Shown in pieces: positions 35,230 through 48,711 of a DNA stretch of 64,000 bases (positions are counted from its first letter, which is position 1; the number at the start of each line of letters is the position of its first letter). The DNA comes from Cyrtodaria siliqua. Its lineage: Eukaryota; Mollusca; Bivalvia; Adapedonta; Hiatellidae. A program made the translations under genes and the position numbers. The notes below the pieces were generated by a model. The model saw only the letters and a program-made list of their open reading frames with translations, did no database searches and was not told where the DNA came from. The DNA lies in contig JAWPHD010007165.1 in the NCBI GenBank assembly GCA_037043455.1, positions 1 to 64,000 of the forward strand, given 5' to 3'.

Positions 35230-36509
35230 GGCAGCCTATCTTCATCTACCAGCAGTCTACCTTCATATATGTGCAATCTACCTTCATCTATCAGCAGTCT
35301 ACCTTCATCGCCAGCTGCCTACCTTCATCTATCAGCAGCCTACTTTCATCTACCAGCAGTCTACCTTCATCTATGCGCAGTCTACCTTCATCTATCAGCA
35401 GTCTACCTTCATCACCACCTGCCTACCTACATCTATCAGCAGCCTACTTTCATCTACCAGCAGTCTACCTACACTTACGGACAGCTTACCTTCGTCTAAC
35501 AGCAACCTAATTTATCCACCTGACAGCAGTCTTTCGTGTTAAAATATGTTCCACAAGACAACCTTCACATACCTTCGTCTACCTCTATCTACCAGCAGCC
35601 TACATGCATATAACAGAAACGGACCTTCATATACATCCATCTACCAGCAGCGGATCTATATCTACCTCCATCTACCAGCAGTTTATCTTCATCAACCTTC
35701 ATCTACCATCAGCAAACCGTAACTTCATCAACCAGTAGCCTACCTTTACCTTCCAGTAGTCTAACTTATTCTACCAGTTGCCTACCTTCATCTATCAGCA
35801 ATCTGCCTTCATCTACCAGCAACCTACCTCTAGCTACCAGCAGTCTACTTTCACCTACGGGCAGCCTATCTTCATCTACCAGCAGTCTACCTTCATATAT
35901 GTGCAATCTACCTTCATCTATCAGCAGTCTACCTTCATCGCCAGCTGCCTACCTTCATCTATCAGCAGCCTACTTTCATCTACCAGCAGTCTACCTTCAT
36001 CTATGCGCAGTCTACCTTCATCTATCAGCAGTCTACCTTCATCACCACCTGCCTACCTACATCTATCAGCAGCCTACTTTCATCTACCAGCAGTCTACCT
36101 ACACTTACGGACAGCTTACCTTCGTCTAACAGCAACCTAATTTATCCACCTGACAGCAGTCTTTCGTGTTAAAATATGTTCCACAAGACAACCTTCACAT
36201 ACCTTCGTCTACCTCTATCTACCAGCAGCCTACATGCATATAACAGAAACGGACCTTCATATACATCCATCTACCAGCAGCGGATCTATATCTACCTCCA
36301 TCTACCAGCAGTTTATCTTCATCAACCTTCATCTACCATCAGCAAACCGTAACTTCATCAACCAGTAGCCTACCTTTACCTTCCAGTAGTCTAACTTATT
36401 CTACCAGTTGCCTACCTTCATCTATCAGCAATCTGCCTTCATCTACCAGCAACCTACCTCTAGCTACCAGCAGTCTACTTTCACCTACGGGCAGCCTATC
36501 TTCATCTAC
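35230..36509 (+). repeat. 630 bp higher-order duplication in the minisatellite
   Basis: 35230-35879 and 35860-36509 match with a constant offset of 630 and look identical. The segment starting GTTCCACAAGACAACC also has an older, diverged version near 34795. Confidence 0.85.
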
Positions 36510-36529
36510 CAGCAGTTTAACTTATCTAC

Positions 36530-36690
36530 CGTCATCTACCAGCAGTCTACCTTCATTTATCAGCAGTCTACCTTCATCTATCAGCAGTCTACCTTCATTT
36601 ATCAGCAGTCTACCTTCATCTATCAGCAGTCTACCTTCATTTATCAGCAGTCTACCTTCATCTATCAGCAGTCTAACTTCACCTACGGGC
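36530..36690 (+). repeat. Regular 42 bp sub-array in the minisatellite
   Basis: TTCATCTATCAGCAGTCTAC and TTCATTTATCAGCAGTCTAC units alternate regularly, about three full 42 bp pairs. Confidence 0.85.
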
Positions 36691-39600
36691 AGTCTACTTT
36701 CATCTACCAGCTGCCTAATTTCATCTACATGCAGCCATCCGTTATCTACCAGCAGCCTATCTTCACCTACCAACGGTCTCCCTTTATCCACCTTCATTTA
36801 CCAGCAGCCTACCTTATTCTACCAACAGCTTAACCTCATTAACCAGCAGTCTACTTTCATCTACCAGCAGCATATATTTAGCTACCAGCAGTCTACTTCC
36901 TTCTGCCTTGATCTACCAACAAACTAACTTCATCTACTAGCAGCCTACGTCAATCTACCAGCAGCATACCATCGTCTACTTTTATCACCATTTACCTACC
37001 TTTATCTTACTTCATCACCAGCAGCTTACCTTCATCTACAAGCAGTGTACCTTCACCTAACACCTACGAACAGCCTACCTTCATCTATCAGCAGCATAAC
37101 TTCATATACGTTCATCTACCAGCAGCATGACTTCATCTAATGTCATCACCAGCAGCCTACCTTCATCTACGAGAAGTTTAACTTCATCTACGAGTAGCTA
37201 CATTCATCTACCAGCAGCCTAACTTCATCTACCGGTAACCAACCTTTATATGCCAGCAGCCTAGCTTCACCTACCAGCAGTCTGCCTCTAACTACCAGCA
37301 GCTTAACCTCATCAACATTTAGCTACCAGCTACCTTCCTTTATATACCAGCAACATACAACCCAACAGTCCAGCAGTCTACTTTCATCTTTCCGCAGCCG
37401 TACCTTCACCTACGAGGAGCATATCTGCACATACCAGCAGTCTATCAAACATCTTACCTTTACCTACCAACACTCGTCCTTTATCTGCCAGAAGACTACT
37501 TCACAAACCAGCAGCGTACTTTCAGCTACCTTCATTTACATTCATCTACCAGCAGTCTAACCTTCAATCTCAAGCAGGCTACCATCATCCACATTCATTT
37601 AACAGCAGCCAGTCTTCTTCTACCAGCAGTCTAACTTAATCTATCAAAAGCCTAACATCAACTACCTTCATCTAACAGCAGTCTATATTCATCTACCAGC
37701 AGCCGATCATCATCTACCTACATCTACCAGCAGCATAACTAAAACTCCCTGCACCCTATATTCAAGTACCAGCAGTCTACATTCATCTACAGCAGCATAA
37801 CTACATCTACCAGCCGCCAACCATTATATACCTTCATCTACCAGCAGCCTTCCTTCATCTAAAAGTAGCCTACATTCATTTACCGGCAGCCTATTTTCAT
37901 CTACCAGCAGAATACCTTCATCTACCAGCAGCCTATAAACAGTCTACCTTCATCTACCAGCAGCCATTCATCTACCGGCAGCCACCTGCATCTATCGGCA
38001 GCCTACCTTCATCTACCAGCTGCCTACCTTCATCTACCAGCAACCTACATCTATTGGCAACCTACATTCATCTACCGGCAGCCTACATTCATGTACTTCC
38101 ATCTACCAGCAGTCTACCTTCATCTAAGGCAGCCTTCATTCATCTACCGGCAGTCTACTTTCATCTACCAGTGGCTTACTTTCATCGACCAGCAGCTAAC
38201 ATCTATATACAGGCAACCTGCCTTTATCTCTCAGACTAAACTCATCTACTGGCAGCATATCTTCATCTACAAGCAGCCTACCATGATTTACATTCATCCA
38301 CTGGCAGTCTACCTTCATCTACCGGCAGCCTAACTTCATCTACCAGTAGCCTACCATTATCTACCTTCATCTACCAGCAGCCTACCTTCATCTACCGGCA
38401 GCGTACCTTCATTAACCAGAGGCCTACATTCATTTACTGGTAGACTACGTTCATATACCTGTAACTACCTTCATCTACCTGTAGTGTACCTTTACCTACC
38501 AGAAGCCTACATTCATTTACTGACAGACTACATACATCTACATGCAACAACATTCATCCATCGGCAGTGTACATCTACAATAACATTCACCTATCGGCAG
38601 TCTACATCTACCGGCGGCATACATTTATCTACCAGAAGCCTACATTCATTTACTGGAAGCCTACATTCATCTACCTCCAACTACCTTTATCTACCGCCAG
38701 CCTACCTTCATTTACCGGCGGCATCAATGCATTTATCGGCAGATTACCTTCATATACCAGCAGCCTAGTTTATCTACCAACAACCTACTAGCAGCCTACC
38801 GTCTTCTACCTTTATCTACCAGCAGCCTACCTTCATTTACCGGCAGCATACCTTCATCTATCAGCAGGCTACATTCATCTACTAGCAGCATATTTTCACC
38901 TAACAGCAGCCTACATTCATCTACAGCAGCCTACCAGCATATACCTTCATCTATCAGTAGCCTACATTCATCTACCAGTAGCCTACATTCATCTACGAGC
39001 AGCATGTCTTCATATACCAGCAGTCTACATTCATCTACCAGAAGCCTACATTCATTTACTGACAGCCTACATTCAACTACCTGCAACTACCTTTATCTAC
39101 CGGCAGCCTACCTTCATCTACCGGCGGGCATAAATGCATTTATCAGCAGGCTATATTCATCTACTAGCAGTATCCTTTCACCTAACGGCAGCCTACATTC
39201 ATCTACCAGCAGCATATCTTCATCTACAAGCATCTTACAACCATCTACAGTAGCCTACCATCATCTACCTACATCTATCAGTAGCCTACATTCATCTCCC
39301 TACACCCTACATTCATGTACCAGCAGCCTACATTCATCTACAGCAGCATAACTTCATCTCCCAGCCACCTATATACCTTCATATACCAGCAGCCTTCCTT
39401 CATCTACCAGCAGCCTACATTAATTTACCGGCAGCCTATTTCATCTACCAGCATAATATCTTCATCTACCAGCCATCTACTATCATCTACCTTCAACTAC
39501 AAACAATCTACCTTCATCTACCAGCAGCATACATTCATCTACCGGCAGCCTACCTTTATCTACCGGCAGCCTACCTTCATCTACCAGCAGCCTACCTTCA

Positions 39601-40840
39601 TTTACCAGAAGCCTACATATAATGGCAACATACATTCATCTACCGGCAGCCTACATTCATGTACCTTCATCTACCAGCAGCCTACCTTCATCTAACGGCA
39701 GCCTACCTTCATCTACAAGTGCTTACTTTCATCGACTTGCAGCTGACATCGATATACAGACAACCTGCCTTCATCTGTCAGCCTGAATTAATCTACTGGC
39801 AGCACACCGTCATCTACAATCAGCTTACCATCATTCACCTTCATCCACTGGCAGTCTACCTTCATCTACCGGCAGCGTAACTTCATCTACCAGCAGCCTA
39901 TCTTCATCTACCTTCACCTACCTTCTTCTACCGGAAGTCCACCTTCATCTACCAGCAGCCTACCTTCACCTAATGGCAGTCTACCTTCATCAACCAGAGG
40001 CCTACATTCATTTATTGGCAGCCTACATTCATCTACCTACAACTACTTTCATTTACCGGTAGCGTACCTTTATCTACCAGAAGCCTACGTTCATTTACTG
40101 GAAGACTACATACATCTACATGCAACAACATTCATCTATCGGCAGTCTACATCTACCGTCGGCATACAATCGTTTACCAGAAGCCTACATTCATTTACTG
40201 GCAGCCTACATCCATCTACCTGCAACTACGTTTATCAACCGGCAGCCTACCTTCATCTACCGGCGGTATAAATGCATTTAAAGGCAGCATACCTTCATCT
40301 ACCAGCAGCATACCGTCTTCTACCTTTATCTACCAGCAGCATACCTTCATCTACCGGCAGCATACCTTCATCTATCTGCTTCATTCATCTACTAGCAGTA
40401 TCCTTTCATCTAACAGCAGCCTACATTCATCTACCAGCAGCATATCTTCATCTACCAGCAGCTTACATGCATATACAGCAGCCTACCATCATCTAACTTT
40501 ATCTATCAGTAGCCTACATTCATCTACCAGTAGCCTACAATCATCTACCAGCAGCCTACAATCATCTACCAGCAGCAAACTTTCATCTACCAGCAGTCTA
40601 ACTTCATCTACCTTCATCAACCAGCAGCCTACTTTCATCTACCAGCAGTCTACCTTCATCTACCTTCATCAACCAGCAGCCTACTTTTATCTACCAACAG
40701 TCTACTTTCATTAGTATTCGTCCACTAGCAGCAAACATTCATCTACCTGCAACTACCTTTATCTACCGGCAGCCCACCCTCATCTACCGGCGGCATAAAT
40801 GCATTAACCGACAGCATACCTTCATCTACCAGCAGCCTAC

Positions 40841-42006
40841 TTTATCTACCAGCAGCTCCCATCTTCTACCTGTATCTAACAGCAGCCTATCTTCATCTAC
40901 TGGATGCATACCTTCATCTTTCAGCAGGCTACATTCATCTACTAGCATCATCCTTTCACCTAACAGCAACCTACATTCATCTAGCAGCAGCCTACCATCA
41001 TTTGCCTACATTCATCTACCAGCAGCCTACATTCATCTAACAGCAGCATATCTTCATCTACCAGCAGTCTACCTTAATCTACCTTCATCAACCAGCAGCC
41101 TACATTCATCTAGCAGCAGCCTACTTTCATCTAGCAGCAGCCTACATTTATCTACAGCAGTCTACATTCATCTATCAACTATCTTCCTTCATCTACCAGC
41201 AGCCTACATTTATCTACCAGCAGTCTACATTCATCTATCAACTATCTTCCCTCATCTACCAGCAGCCTACTTTTATCTACCGGCAGTCCAGCAGTCTACT
41301 GTTCATCTACCAGCAGCATACATTTATCAGCCTTCATCTATGGACAGCTTAACTTCATCTACCAGTCTACCAGAAGCCTACCTTCACCTTCTAACAGTCT
41401 TCCTTTATCTAACAGAAGCCTACTTTATCTACCAGCAGCTCCCATCTTCTACCTGTATCTAACAGCAGCCTATCTTCATCTACTGGATGCATACCTTCAT
41501 CTTTCAGCAGGCTACATTCATCTACTAGCATCATCCTTTCACCTAACAGCAACCTACATTCTTCTAGCAGCAGCCTACCATCATTTGCCTACATTCATCT
41601 ACCAGCAGCCTACATTCATCTAACAGCAGCATATCTTCATCTACCAGCAGTCTACCTTAATCTACCTTCATCAACCAGCAGCCTACATTCATCTAGCAGC
41701 AGCCTACTTTCATCTAGCAGCAGCCTACATTTATCTACAGCAGTCTACATTCATCTATCAACTATCTTCCTTCATCTACCAGCAGCCTACATTTATCTAC
41801 CAGCAGTCTACATTCATCTATCAACTATCTTCCCTCATCTACCAGCAGCCTACTTTTATCTACCGGCAGTCCAGCAGTCTACTGTTCATCTACCAGCAGC
41901 ATACATTTATCAGCCTTCATCTATGGACAGCTTAACTTCATCTACCAGTCTACCAGAAGCCTACCTTCACCTTCTAACAGTCTTCCTTTATCTAACAGAA
42001 GCCTAC
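40841..42006 (+). repeat. 583 bp higher-order duplication in the minisatellite
   Basis: TTTATCTACCAGCAGCTCCC at 40841 recurs at 41424, with nearly unchanged sequence following for about 580 bp. Confidence 0.85.
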
Positions 42007-42235
42007 TTCATTTACCCGCAGCGTACTTTCACCTACCTTCATGTACATTAGCATCAGTCAAACCTTCATTCACTAGCAGCCTACCATCATCCACATTTAT
42101 CTAACAGAAACCAACCTTCTTCTACCAGCAGGCTACCGCCATCTACCTCCATCTAACAGCAGTCTGACTTAATCTAGGAAACAGCCTGCCATTATCTACT
42201 TTCAGCTAACAGCTTTATCTACATTCATCACAAAC

Positions 42236-42732
42236 GCTGTCATCCACGTCATCGAGAGTGAATTTCATATAACGTTTTGTAACTGGTTTCGTAATCGTTA
42301 TAAAAGAGTTAATACTAAATATATTTCATAGGCAGGATAGGTGAGCTTGTCTATAGGTTCATACATTTCGTAAAATCTTTTTATATTTAATATTTGCAAT
42401 TCGACTGATAAAACTGATAAAACATACATGCATGTTGAGTATTTCGTATGAATAGCATATTATATTTTGTTACGTGAATACACTGGGCATTGCATGGTAA
42501 AAGTAGGCAAATGTCATGATCGGTCATATATATATATATCTATAATCAAACTGTTTGATTTAAACAGCCGTGTATTTTTTGATTTTTTGTTTGTTTCCTA
42601 TTTGTTCTTTTCGTGTCTGTGTACCCCTGATTAATTTATTCTAACATGTTCGTATCCCCTCGGGGATACAGTGTTTTTTGAAAGGTATTTTGTAGATGTA
42701 TTATTTTCTCATTCTTATACATATATATACAC

Positions 42733-42733
<1 letters not shown>
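42236..42733. other. Intergenic DNA
   Basis: No gene is recognised. A short TA run lies near 42529. Confidence 0.4.

Positions 42734-42785
<52 letters not shown>
42734..42785 (+). repeat. CT microsatellite, left part
   Basis: About 25 CT units run directly up to the LTR start. It resumes at 44359 after the LTR. Confidence 0.9.
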
Positions 42786-42792
<7 letters not shown>

Positions 42793-44358
42793 AAATGTCA
42801 CGGGTAGAGCGTATTGGTCGTACATAGCTCTTGTAAGCTGTTAGTTACACACTAATCTGTTGCTGAGTTGAAACACATTCACAATATCCATGATATATTC
42901 ATGTAACACGTAAAAGCGTGCACATTTTAAGTGGCCGCCAGAGAGGCCGTGTCATAAGTTTAGTTTTGTGCTAATGCATGTAAACGTATAGGTCTATCTT
43001 CCTTAAACGGCAAAAATGTGTAAGGGCCTCTCGTGTAGATTTTAATACTGCGAATTTAGCCACGTATGTCACGGACTGAACGGGGGAAATAATGGTTTGG
43101 GCGTAATGTTTGCTATAAAACCCATTGTGTTCTAGTTCGTGCCGGGATTGCTTGATAGTTACTTTGTTTGGGCAGAAGTTGGACGGCGAAATTCACAGGC
43201 AATATGTGGTCAGTATTTATTTTATTAGTTTTTATCGTACATTTGTATTCAGTCGGCGGCGCCATCTTGGTTGGCGGTTACGACATCCGGTTAGCTTTGA
43301 TGTTTCTCAAACATTAACTTTAGACTAGCATATGATTTTGAAGTTACTTTATTAGATGTAATTATTGTAATTGATCATTAATTGTAAATCAATATTAATT
43401 TGATAACAGTGGATAATAGGTGCATTAGTTAACGTTGGCGTATAACTCAGTGATTGTAATACACGATTGTTAACATTAGTTAACAGTGAGATGAGTGACT
43501 AGGATAAATGTTCGACGCGTATGCATAGCGTTGTATAATGTGGTCATTAGTTGACATGCGTGCATGCATAACTCAATGAGTGTAATATACGAGTGATTTG
43601 ATAATGTTTTATATTACATGTATCAGGGGCATTGATTAACAGCGACGTACATGGCGTATACATGGCGTTGTAGAATATGTATACATTGCTACTCATCATT
43701 AGTACAGCTTATATATATTTATTGAATAATGATTTGTTTGGGTAATGATACTAATGCAAGATTGTTATGTGTGTCAACCGACATCTAAAACGTATGTATA
43801 ATTACAGCCTAAGCCATCCCGGGTTGGAGTGGAGCTAAGCTTCCACGATTAACGTAAAGAGCGGTGGATACGGTCCCCGTACCTGCGCAGCATATTCAGG
43901 TTTTAGTAGCGACATCCCCCGGGACACAAGGTGGGCTCGTTATCAGTCCTCACTGGAGGAACATCACCCACAATCTCATTGGAGGTTAATCATCTTACAT
44001 ATCGCGTCATCAACCCTTAAAGAAGGCATTTGAAGACAATCACCCATTGGATTCGCGCATCATCATCTTCATGAGCTCTCGCGCATCACAGTTATCGCGC
44101 TAGATCATATATCAACATTGTTATAACTTTAACAACACTTTAGTGTCTTATACATTCAGTATTTATTACAATACTAAGAACGTCTTAAACGTTCAATGGA
44201 AAATTCTTTTCATATTTCATCTGTGTATTCGCTTGATTTTTTTAGATAATTGTATATATTTATCATATTTTAAAAGTTGCATTAAACTTATGTAAATGCA
44301 TTCACCGTCATTGATTCTTTCCTGAGTCAGCCCCAACCACTAGGGTCAACCTGTGACT
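42786..44358 (+). mobile_element. Solo LTR, second copy, inverted relative to 13885-15398
   Basis: GTAGAGCGTATTGGTCGTAC near the left end and ACCACTAGGGTCAA near the right end are the reverse complement of the ends of the 13.9-15.4 kb copy, and the interior matches throughout (for example GGGTTGGAGTGGAGCTAAGC). Terminal TG/CA is degraded (TCTCAC, GTGACT), apparently blended with the CT repeat it entered. An open frame at 43125-43328 is not recognised and is not conserved in the other copy. Confidence 0.8.
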
Positions 44359-44388
44359 CTCTCTCTCTCTCTATCTCTCTCTCTCTAG
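44359..44388 (+). repeat. CT microsatellite, right part
   Basis: CT repeats with one interruption (TATC). This is the other half of the microsatellite target of the LTR. Confidence 0.85.
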
Positions 44389-44394
44389 ACGATT

Positions 44395-45115
44395 CGACCG
44401 TTCATGTGAGGACCATGTGAGGACCATGCACTCAAACCGGTTATCTGGGGACATCCTTTTCCGAACCTGTTACACACCACTCTCTCTTTGATATATTATC
44501 ATGGTTACCTCCCATTGACCAATCGTTTTTATTGCTCCCAGTTACATTACATCTGAGAGTAGGATATGAGGACGGTTGCGGGTCCCCACACCAAAAGAGA
44601 GAGTATCTCTCGGTTTCCTCAGGACATGTCCCCACATGATTGCTTCCTTTTATTAGCAGAGATTTGCATTTCGCCGAACCTATTACACGAAACTCTCTCA
44701 TTCATATAGTATCACGGTTACCTCCCACTAACCACTGTGGATCGTTTTTATTGCTCCCAATGACATTACTTCTGAGAGTAGGATAGGGGACGGTTGCGGG
44801 TCCCCACACCAAAAGAGAGAGGACCTCTCGGTTTCCTCAGGACATGTCCCCACATGATTGCTTTCTTTTATTAGCAGAGATATGCACTTCGGGACAGGTC
44901 CCCACACCAAAAGAGTGGATCTTTCAGTTTCTTCAGGACATGTCCCCACATTATTGCTTCCTTTTATTAGCAGAGAATCACACATTGTGACACGACCAGT
45001 ACTGGTCCTCACACCAAAAGGGAGACGATCTTTCGGGTTCTTCGGGACATGTCCCCACATTATTTCTCTTTATAGCAGAGTAACATGTTGGGACACGAAT
45101 TTCATTTGAACACAG
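44395..45115 (+). repeat. Tandem repeat with GGACATGTCCCCACAT blocks
   Basis: Long units (~219 bp: GAGAGTAGGATA, GGTTGCGGGTCCCCACACC, CTCGGTTTCCTCAGGACATG, TTCCTTTTATTAGCAGAGA) occur from about 44540 and 44770. Shorter ~100 bp versions follow. GGACATGTCC lies at 44622, 44840, 44936 and 45045. The open frames on both strands are repeat-derived. Confidence 0.8.
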
Positions 45116-45529
45116 ACACATATTCTCGAGACAAATATTATTTTTCTAACGAAGCACTGTTGTGCCTAATAAAACCGACCTTTGTCTAACGACCCATTAG
45201 CATTTCACCAGTGCTGATTAAAACGTGATAACATTCGTTCAGAAAGGTTTGCAACATCGTGGCAGTCGATCAGTGGTTCATCATACAAAGCTTGAAGTGA
45301 CCTTTAACACCTTCGCACTTAATGATGCTATAAATCACACACATGCACGAGTTAGAAATGTCATTGTGTAACCTCTCTGGCGAATGTTTGACTTTCATTA
45401 ACAAGGCCTCTCAAGGCCAACGCCACTAGTAACGTTTCATAACTGCGTGTAAAATAATCTCATGCCATCTCCAGATATGAGTGACCAGTCATAGTGTCTG
45501 TGTACGGAATCCTGTTAGGGCCATCGTGA
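45116..45529. other. Intergenic DNA
   Basis: No gene or repeat is recognised. Confidence 0.4.
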
Positions 45530-46035
45530 TCTCGCATTTTAAATTTTGCGAGATTGCAAGAATATGAAATAAATCTCGCACTCTCGCATTATTCTACAAT
45601 GAAAAAGAAAGCATTGCAAATCACACTTCGTGCAAACATCTCGATTTTATATCGCACTATTCGACAAAGAAAAAACGTGAAGATGGCAAATCAAACTTCG
45701 TGCAAACCTCGCGATTTTATTTTTAAGAGTTCGTGATAATAAGATATATTCTTCCCAATTTCGGCCTCAGGTACATTGGAGAAAAAAACGCGAGGTCTGC
45801 TAACCCAAACTTCGAGTAATTCTCGCGATTTTTTTCAATGTAGAAGAGGGCGAGAATGCAAGATTTATTTCGCAATCTCGTGAAAACTAGTCAAATAGTG
45901 AGGTTATGCTAGCAATCCTCGTGTTTTTTTTATTGTAGAATATAGCGAGAAAGCGAGAAAACGAGATCAAATATGCGAGGTTTGCACAAAGTTTGGTTAG
46001 CAAACAAAAAAAAATTTAAAAAGCAAGATTGCGAT
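45530..46035. repeat. CTCGCG-rich repeat with inverted halves
   Basis: The left part has CTTCGTGCAAACCTCGCGAT-type units (45630, 45690, 45810 area). The right part has the complement (GCGAGGTTTGCACAAAGTTT near 45976). TTCTACAATGAAAAAGAAAG on the left is answered by TGTAGAA words on the right. Confidence 0.6.
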
Positions 46036-46107
46036 GGCACTTACCAGTGTCAATTTGGTCAGCAAGTAAATATTCACAAAGTTGCAAAAAGCGACATAAC
46101 CACTCAA

Positions 46108-47770
46108 ACAAGAGGTCAATGACCTTGAAGCTCTACTGGCAAGTTCTGAAAGCTAGATCATCATTCCTGTGAAGTTTCATGAAAATCTCTCAAGTAATTT
46201 CAGAGTAGTCGTTAGACGTTTTCATATATAACTCTATGTAAACAAAGATGGCCACTGGCAACCATGTTTAATGTTGAATCAAAATAATTTTCAACAAGGT
46301 CCAACATCATGTGAAACTGATCATTTTAGAAAAAGTCCTATATATATCAATATCACTTATAGTTTTCAAGAAGTAGTCGCTACAAATTTGTTTTTAAAAA
46401 ATCTATTTTTAGCCATGGCGACCATCTTGAATTTTGGGCCGACCTGAAATTTAGTTAGGATCAACTACACACCAAGAGCAACATTTCTGTGAAGTTTCAT
46501 GAAAATCCTTCAAGTAGTTTTGGAGGAGTAGTCGCTACAAGTATTTACTATATAACTCTATGTAAACAAATATGGCCGCTGCCAGCCATGTTTAATATCA
46601 AATCAAAATAATTTTTGTCAAGGATCAACACCATGTCATGCTGATCATTTTAGAAGAAGTCCCATATCAATATCACTAATAGTTTTCAAGAAGTAGTCGC
46701 TAAAAACTTGCCTTTTAAAAACCTATTTTTAGCAGTGGTGGCCATCTTGAATTTCCGGCTGAACTGAAATTAGAATAGGATCAACTAGATATAAAAAGAA
46801 ATATCCAGTGAAGTTTCGTGAAAATCCGTCAAGTAGTTTCAGAGGAGTAGTCGCTACAAGTTTTTACCACATCACTCTATGTAAACAAAGATTGCCGCTC
46901 AGCCATGTTTAATACAGAATCAAAATGATTTTCGACAATGACCAACATCATGCCATGCTGATCATTTTATAAAAAATCCCATATTAGTATCACTTAAGTT
47001 TTCAAAAAGTAGTCACTACAAAGTTTTTTTAAAAATCTATTTTTAGCCGTGGCGGACATCTTGAATTTTCGGCAGACGTGAAATTTTGCTAGGACCAACT
47101 AGACATCAAGGGCAACATTCATGTGAAGTTTCATGACAATCCGTCGAGTTGTTTAAGAGGAGTAGTCGCTACAAGTTTTTACTATATAACTCTATGTAAA
47201 CAAAGATGGTCGCTGGCAGCCATGTTTAACGTCAAATCAAAACGATTTTCGACAAGAACCAACATCATGTCATGCTGACCATTTTAGAAAAAGTCCCATA
47301 TCAATATCTCTAATAGTTTTCAAGAAGTAGTCACTACAAACTTGTTTTTAAAAAATATATATTTTTAGCCGTGGCGGCCATCTTGAATTTCCGGCCGACC
47401 TGACATTTGCTAGGATCAACTAGACAGCAAGAGCAACATTCCTGTGAAGTTTCATGAAAATCCGTCAAGTTGTTTTAGAGGAGTAGTCGCTACAAGGTTT
47501 TACTATATAACGCTATGTAAACAATGATGGCTGCCAGCAGCCATGTTTAATGTTGAATCAAAAGAATTTCGACAAGGACCAACATCATGTCATGCTGATC
47601 ATACTAAAAAATATCCCATATCAGTATTACTTATAGTTTTCAAGAAGTAGTCGCTACAAACTTGTTTTTTAATAATCTATTTTTAGCCGTGGCGGCTTTC
47701 TTGAATTTCCGGCAAACCTGATATTTTGCTAGGATCAACCAGACATCAAGAGCAACATTCCTATGATGTT
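46108..47770 (+). mobile_element. Element with ~319 bp internal tandem repeats, first array
   Basis: It begins ACAAGAGGTCAATGACCTTG as does the element at 52323. TGTAAACAAAGATGG recurs at 46237, 46561, 46880, 47195 and 47516 (spacings 315-324). The 3' hairpin end is absent, so the copy is truncated near 47770. Confidence 0.8.
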
Positions 47771-48189
47771 TCATTTCCCATTTCTGCAATACACAAATTC
47801 CACATATTTGAGATATTACAGTTCCACCAAAACCATTTTAATATTTCTCATGCTAATTGTTTAAAATTTCCAATATGGTGGATTCACTTTCACTTTTTTT
47901 ACAGTGAATTGCTACTACGTGTGTCAATCTTATGAATATGATACCGGATTTTGGTCTTGTTCATCAATATAAACAGGAAAACAGCAAAGTTCATCACAAG
48001 CCGAACATTTTGAGTGACTAACGTGAATCAGTGTAACAAACAGAAGATTATTTATTTGCATAAAAACCGGAGTCTAATCTAATGCTGTTCAAACTGTCTA
48101 TACATAACTGTTTATTAAAATATGTACGCACATTATATATGTAATATGAACAATTATTCTATACCTAATTTATACATCCAATCGTAGAC
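47771..48189. other. Intergenic DNA
   Basis: No gene is recognised. The open frame 47726-47935 starts in repeat sequence. Confidence 0.4.
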
Positions 48190-48310
48190 GCTCTTTCGAG
48201 TCATGTGACCGTACAATATATTTCCGTATCGGGACGCACGCGCGTACAAAATATCCCGTATTTTGTTCGTATTGTACGCTTCACAGGTTCCATGTTAAAC
48301 CTATGATAAA
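48190..48310. repeat. Diverged palindrome related to the MITE at 48712
   Basis: GTACAATATATTTCCGTATC on the left is answered by CGTATTGTACGCTTCACAGG on the right, and TTCCATGTTAAACC resembles the end of the 48712 element. Confidence 0.5.
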
Positions 48311-48711
48311 GACCGAAACGCGTGAAAAGGTCCGAATAAAAATCAGAACCGACAGGCTTCTGTCATTACCTAACCATAAATTGTTGTCAAGTAATGAAAA
48401 CCTATCTATTGCACATATTTTTATTTAATTTTCCTTTATAACAAAAAAAACACACAAAAAACTAGCATAATATATCATTGTTTGAAACTGACCTTCGGTA
48501 GTATTTAATCACTGTTGACAACGGAGAAATGGGCATTCTTTCAAGCAAATAAAGCTTGAGAGTAAGCCATGTCGAACACAATATATAAAATACATAGACC
48601 TACATGCAATTGTGCTTTCGATGTTCATAGCGACTTGCTTGAAAGCATGAAACAAACGAAAGTTATATCCGAATTATAAATGATTGGTTAAAATAAAGGT
48701 ATAGAATAAAA

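Larger units (their letters stand above)
34791..42235 (+). repeat. ~7.4 kb minisatellite block, 21 bp unit
   Basis: The base unit is CTTCATCTACCAGCAGCCTA plus one base, varied throughout, for some 350 copies. Because 21 is a multiple of 3, it gives spurious frames reading YQQPTFI or SSTSSLP. No frame stays open beyond 175 codons in over 7 kb, so it is not a protein gene. The top strand is pyrimidine-rich, with G largely confined to CAGCAGC-like words. Higher-order copies are listed separately. Confidence 0.95.

Noticed and set aside
34759..36833. YQQPTFI / SSTSSLP repeat ORFs (up to 175 codons) as a repetitive protein gene
   Set aside because: The period of 21 bp keeps frames open by chance; no frame spans the 7.4 kb block and several frames are open together.
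13885..44358. One giant LTR retrotransposon bounded by the two 1.5 kb LTR copies
   Set aside because: The copies are in opposite orientation, diverged, and each sits in its own target (CTGCA duplication; CT microsatellite).
44441..45060. SNHVGTCPEETER-type repeat ORFs on the minus strand
   Set aside because: They are translations of a DNA tandem repeat with indels; no consistent frame.
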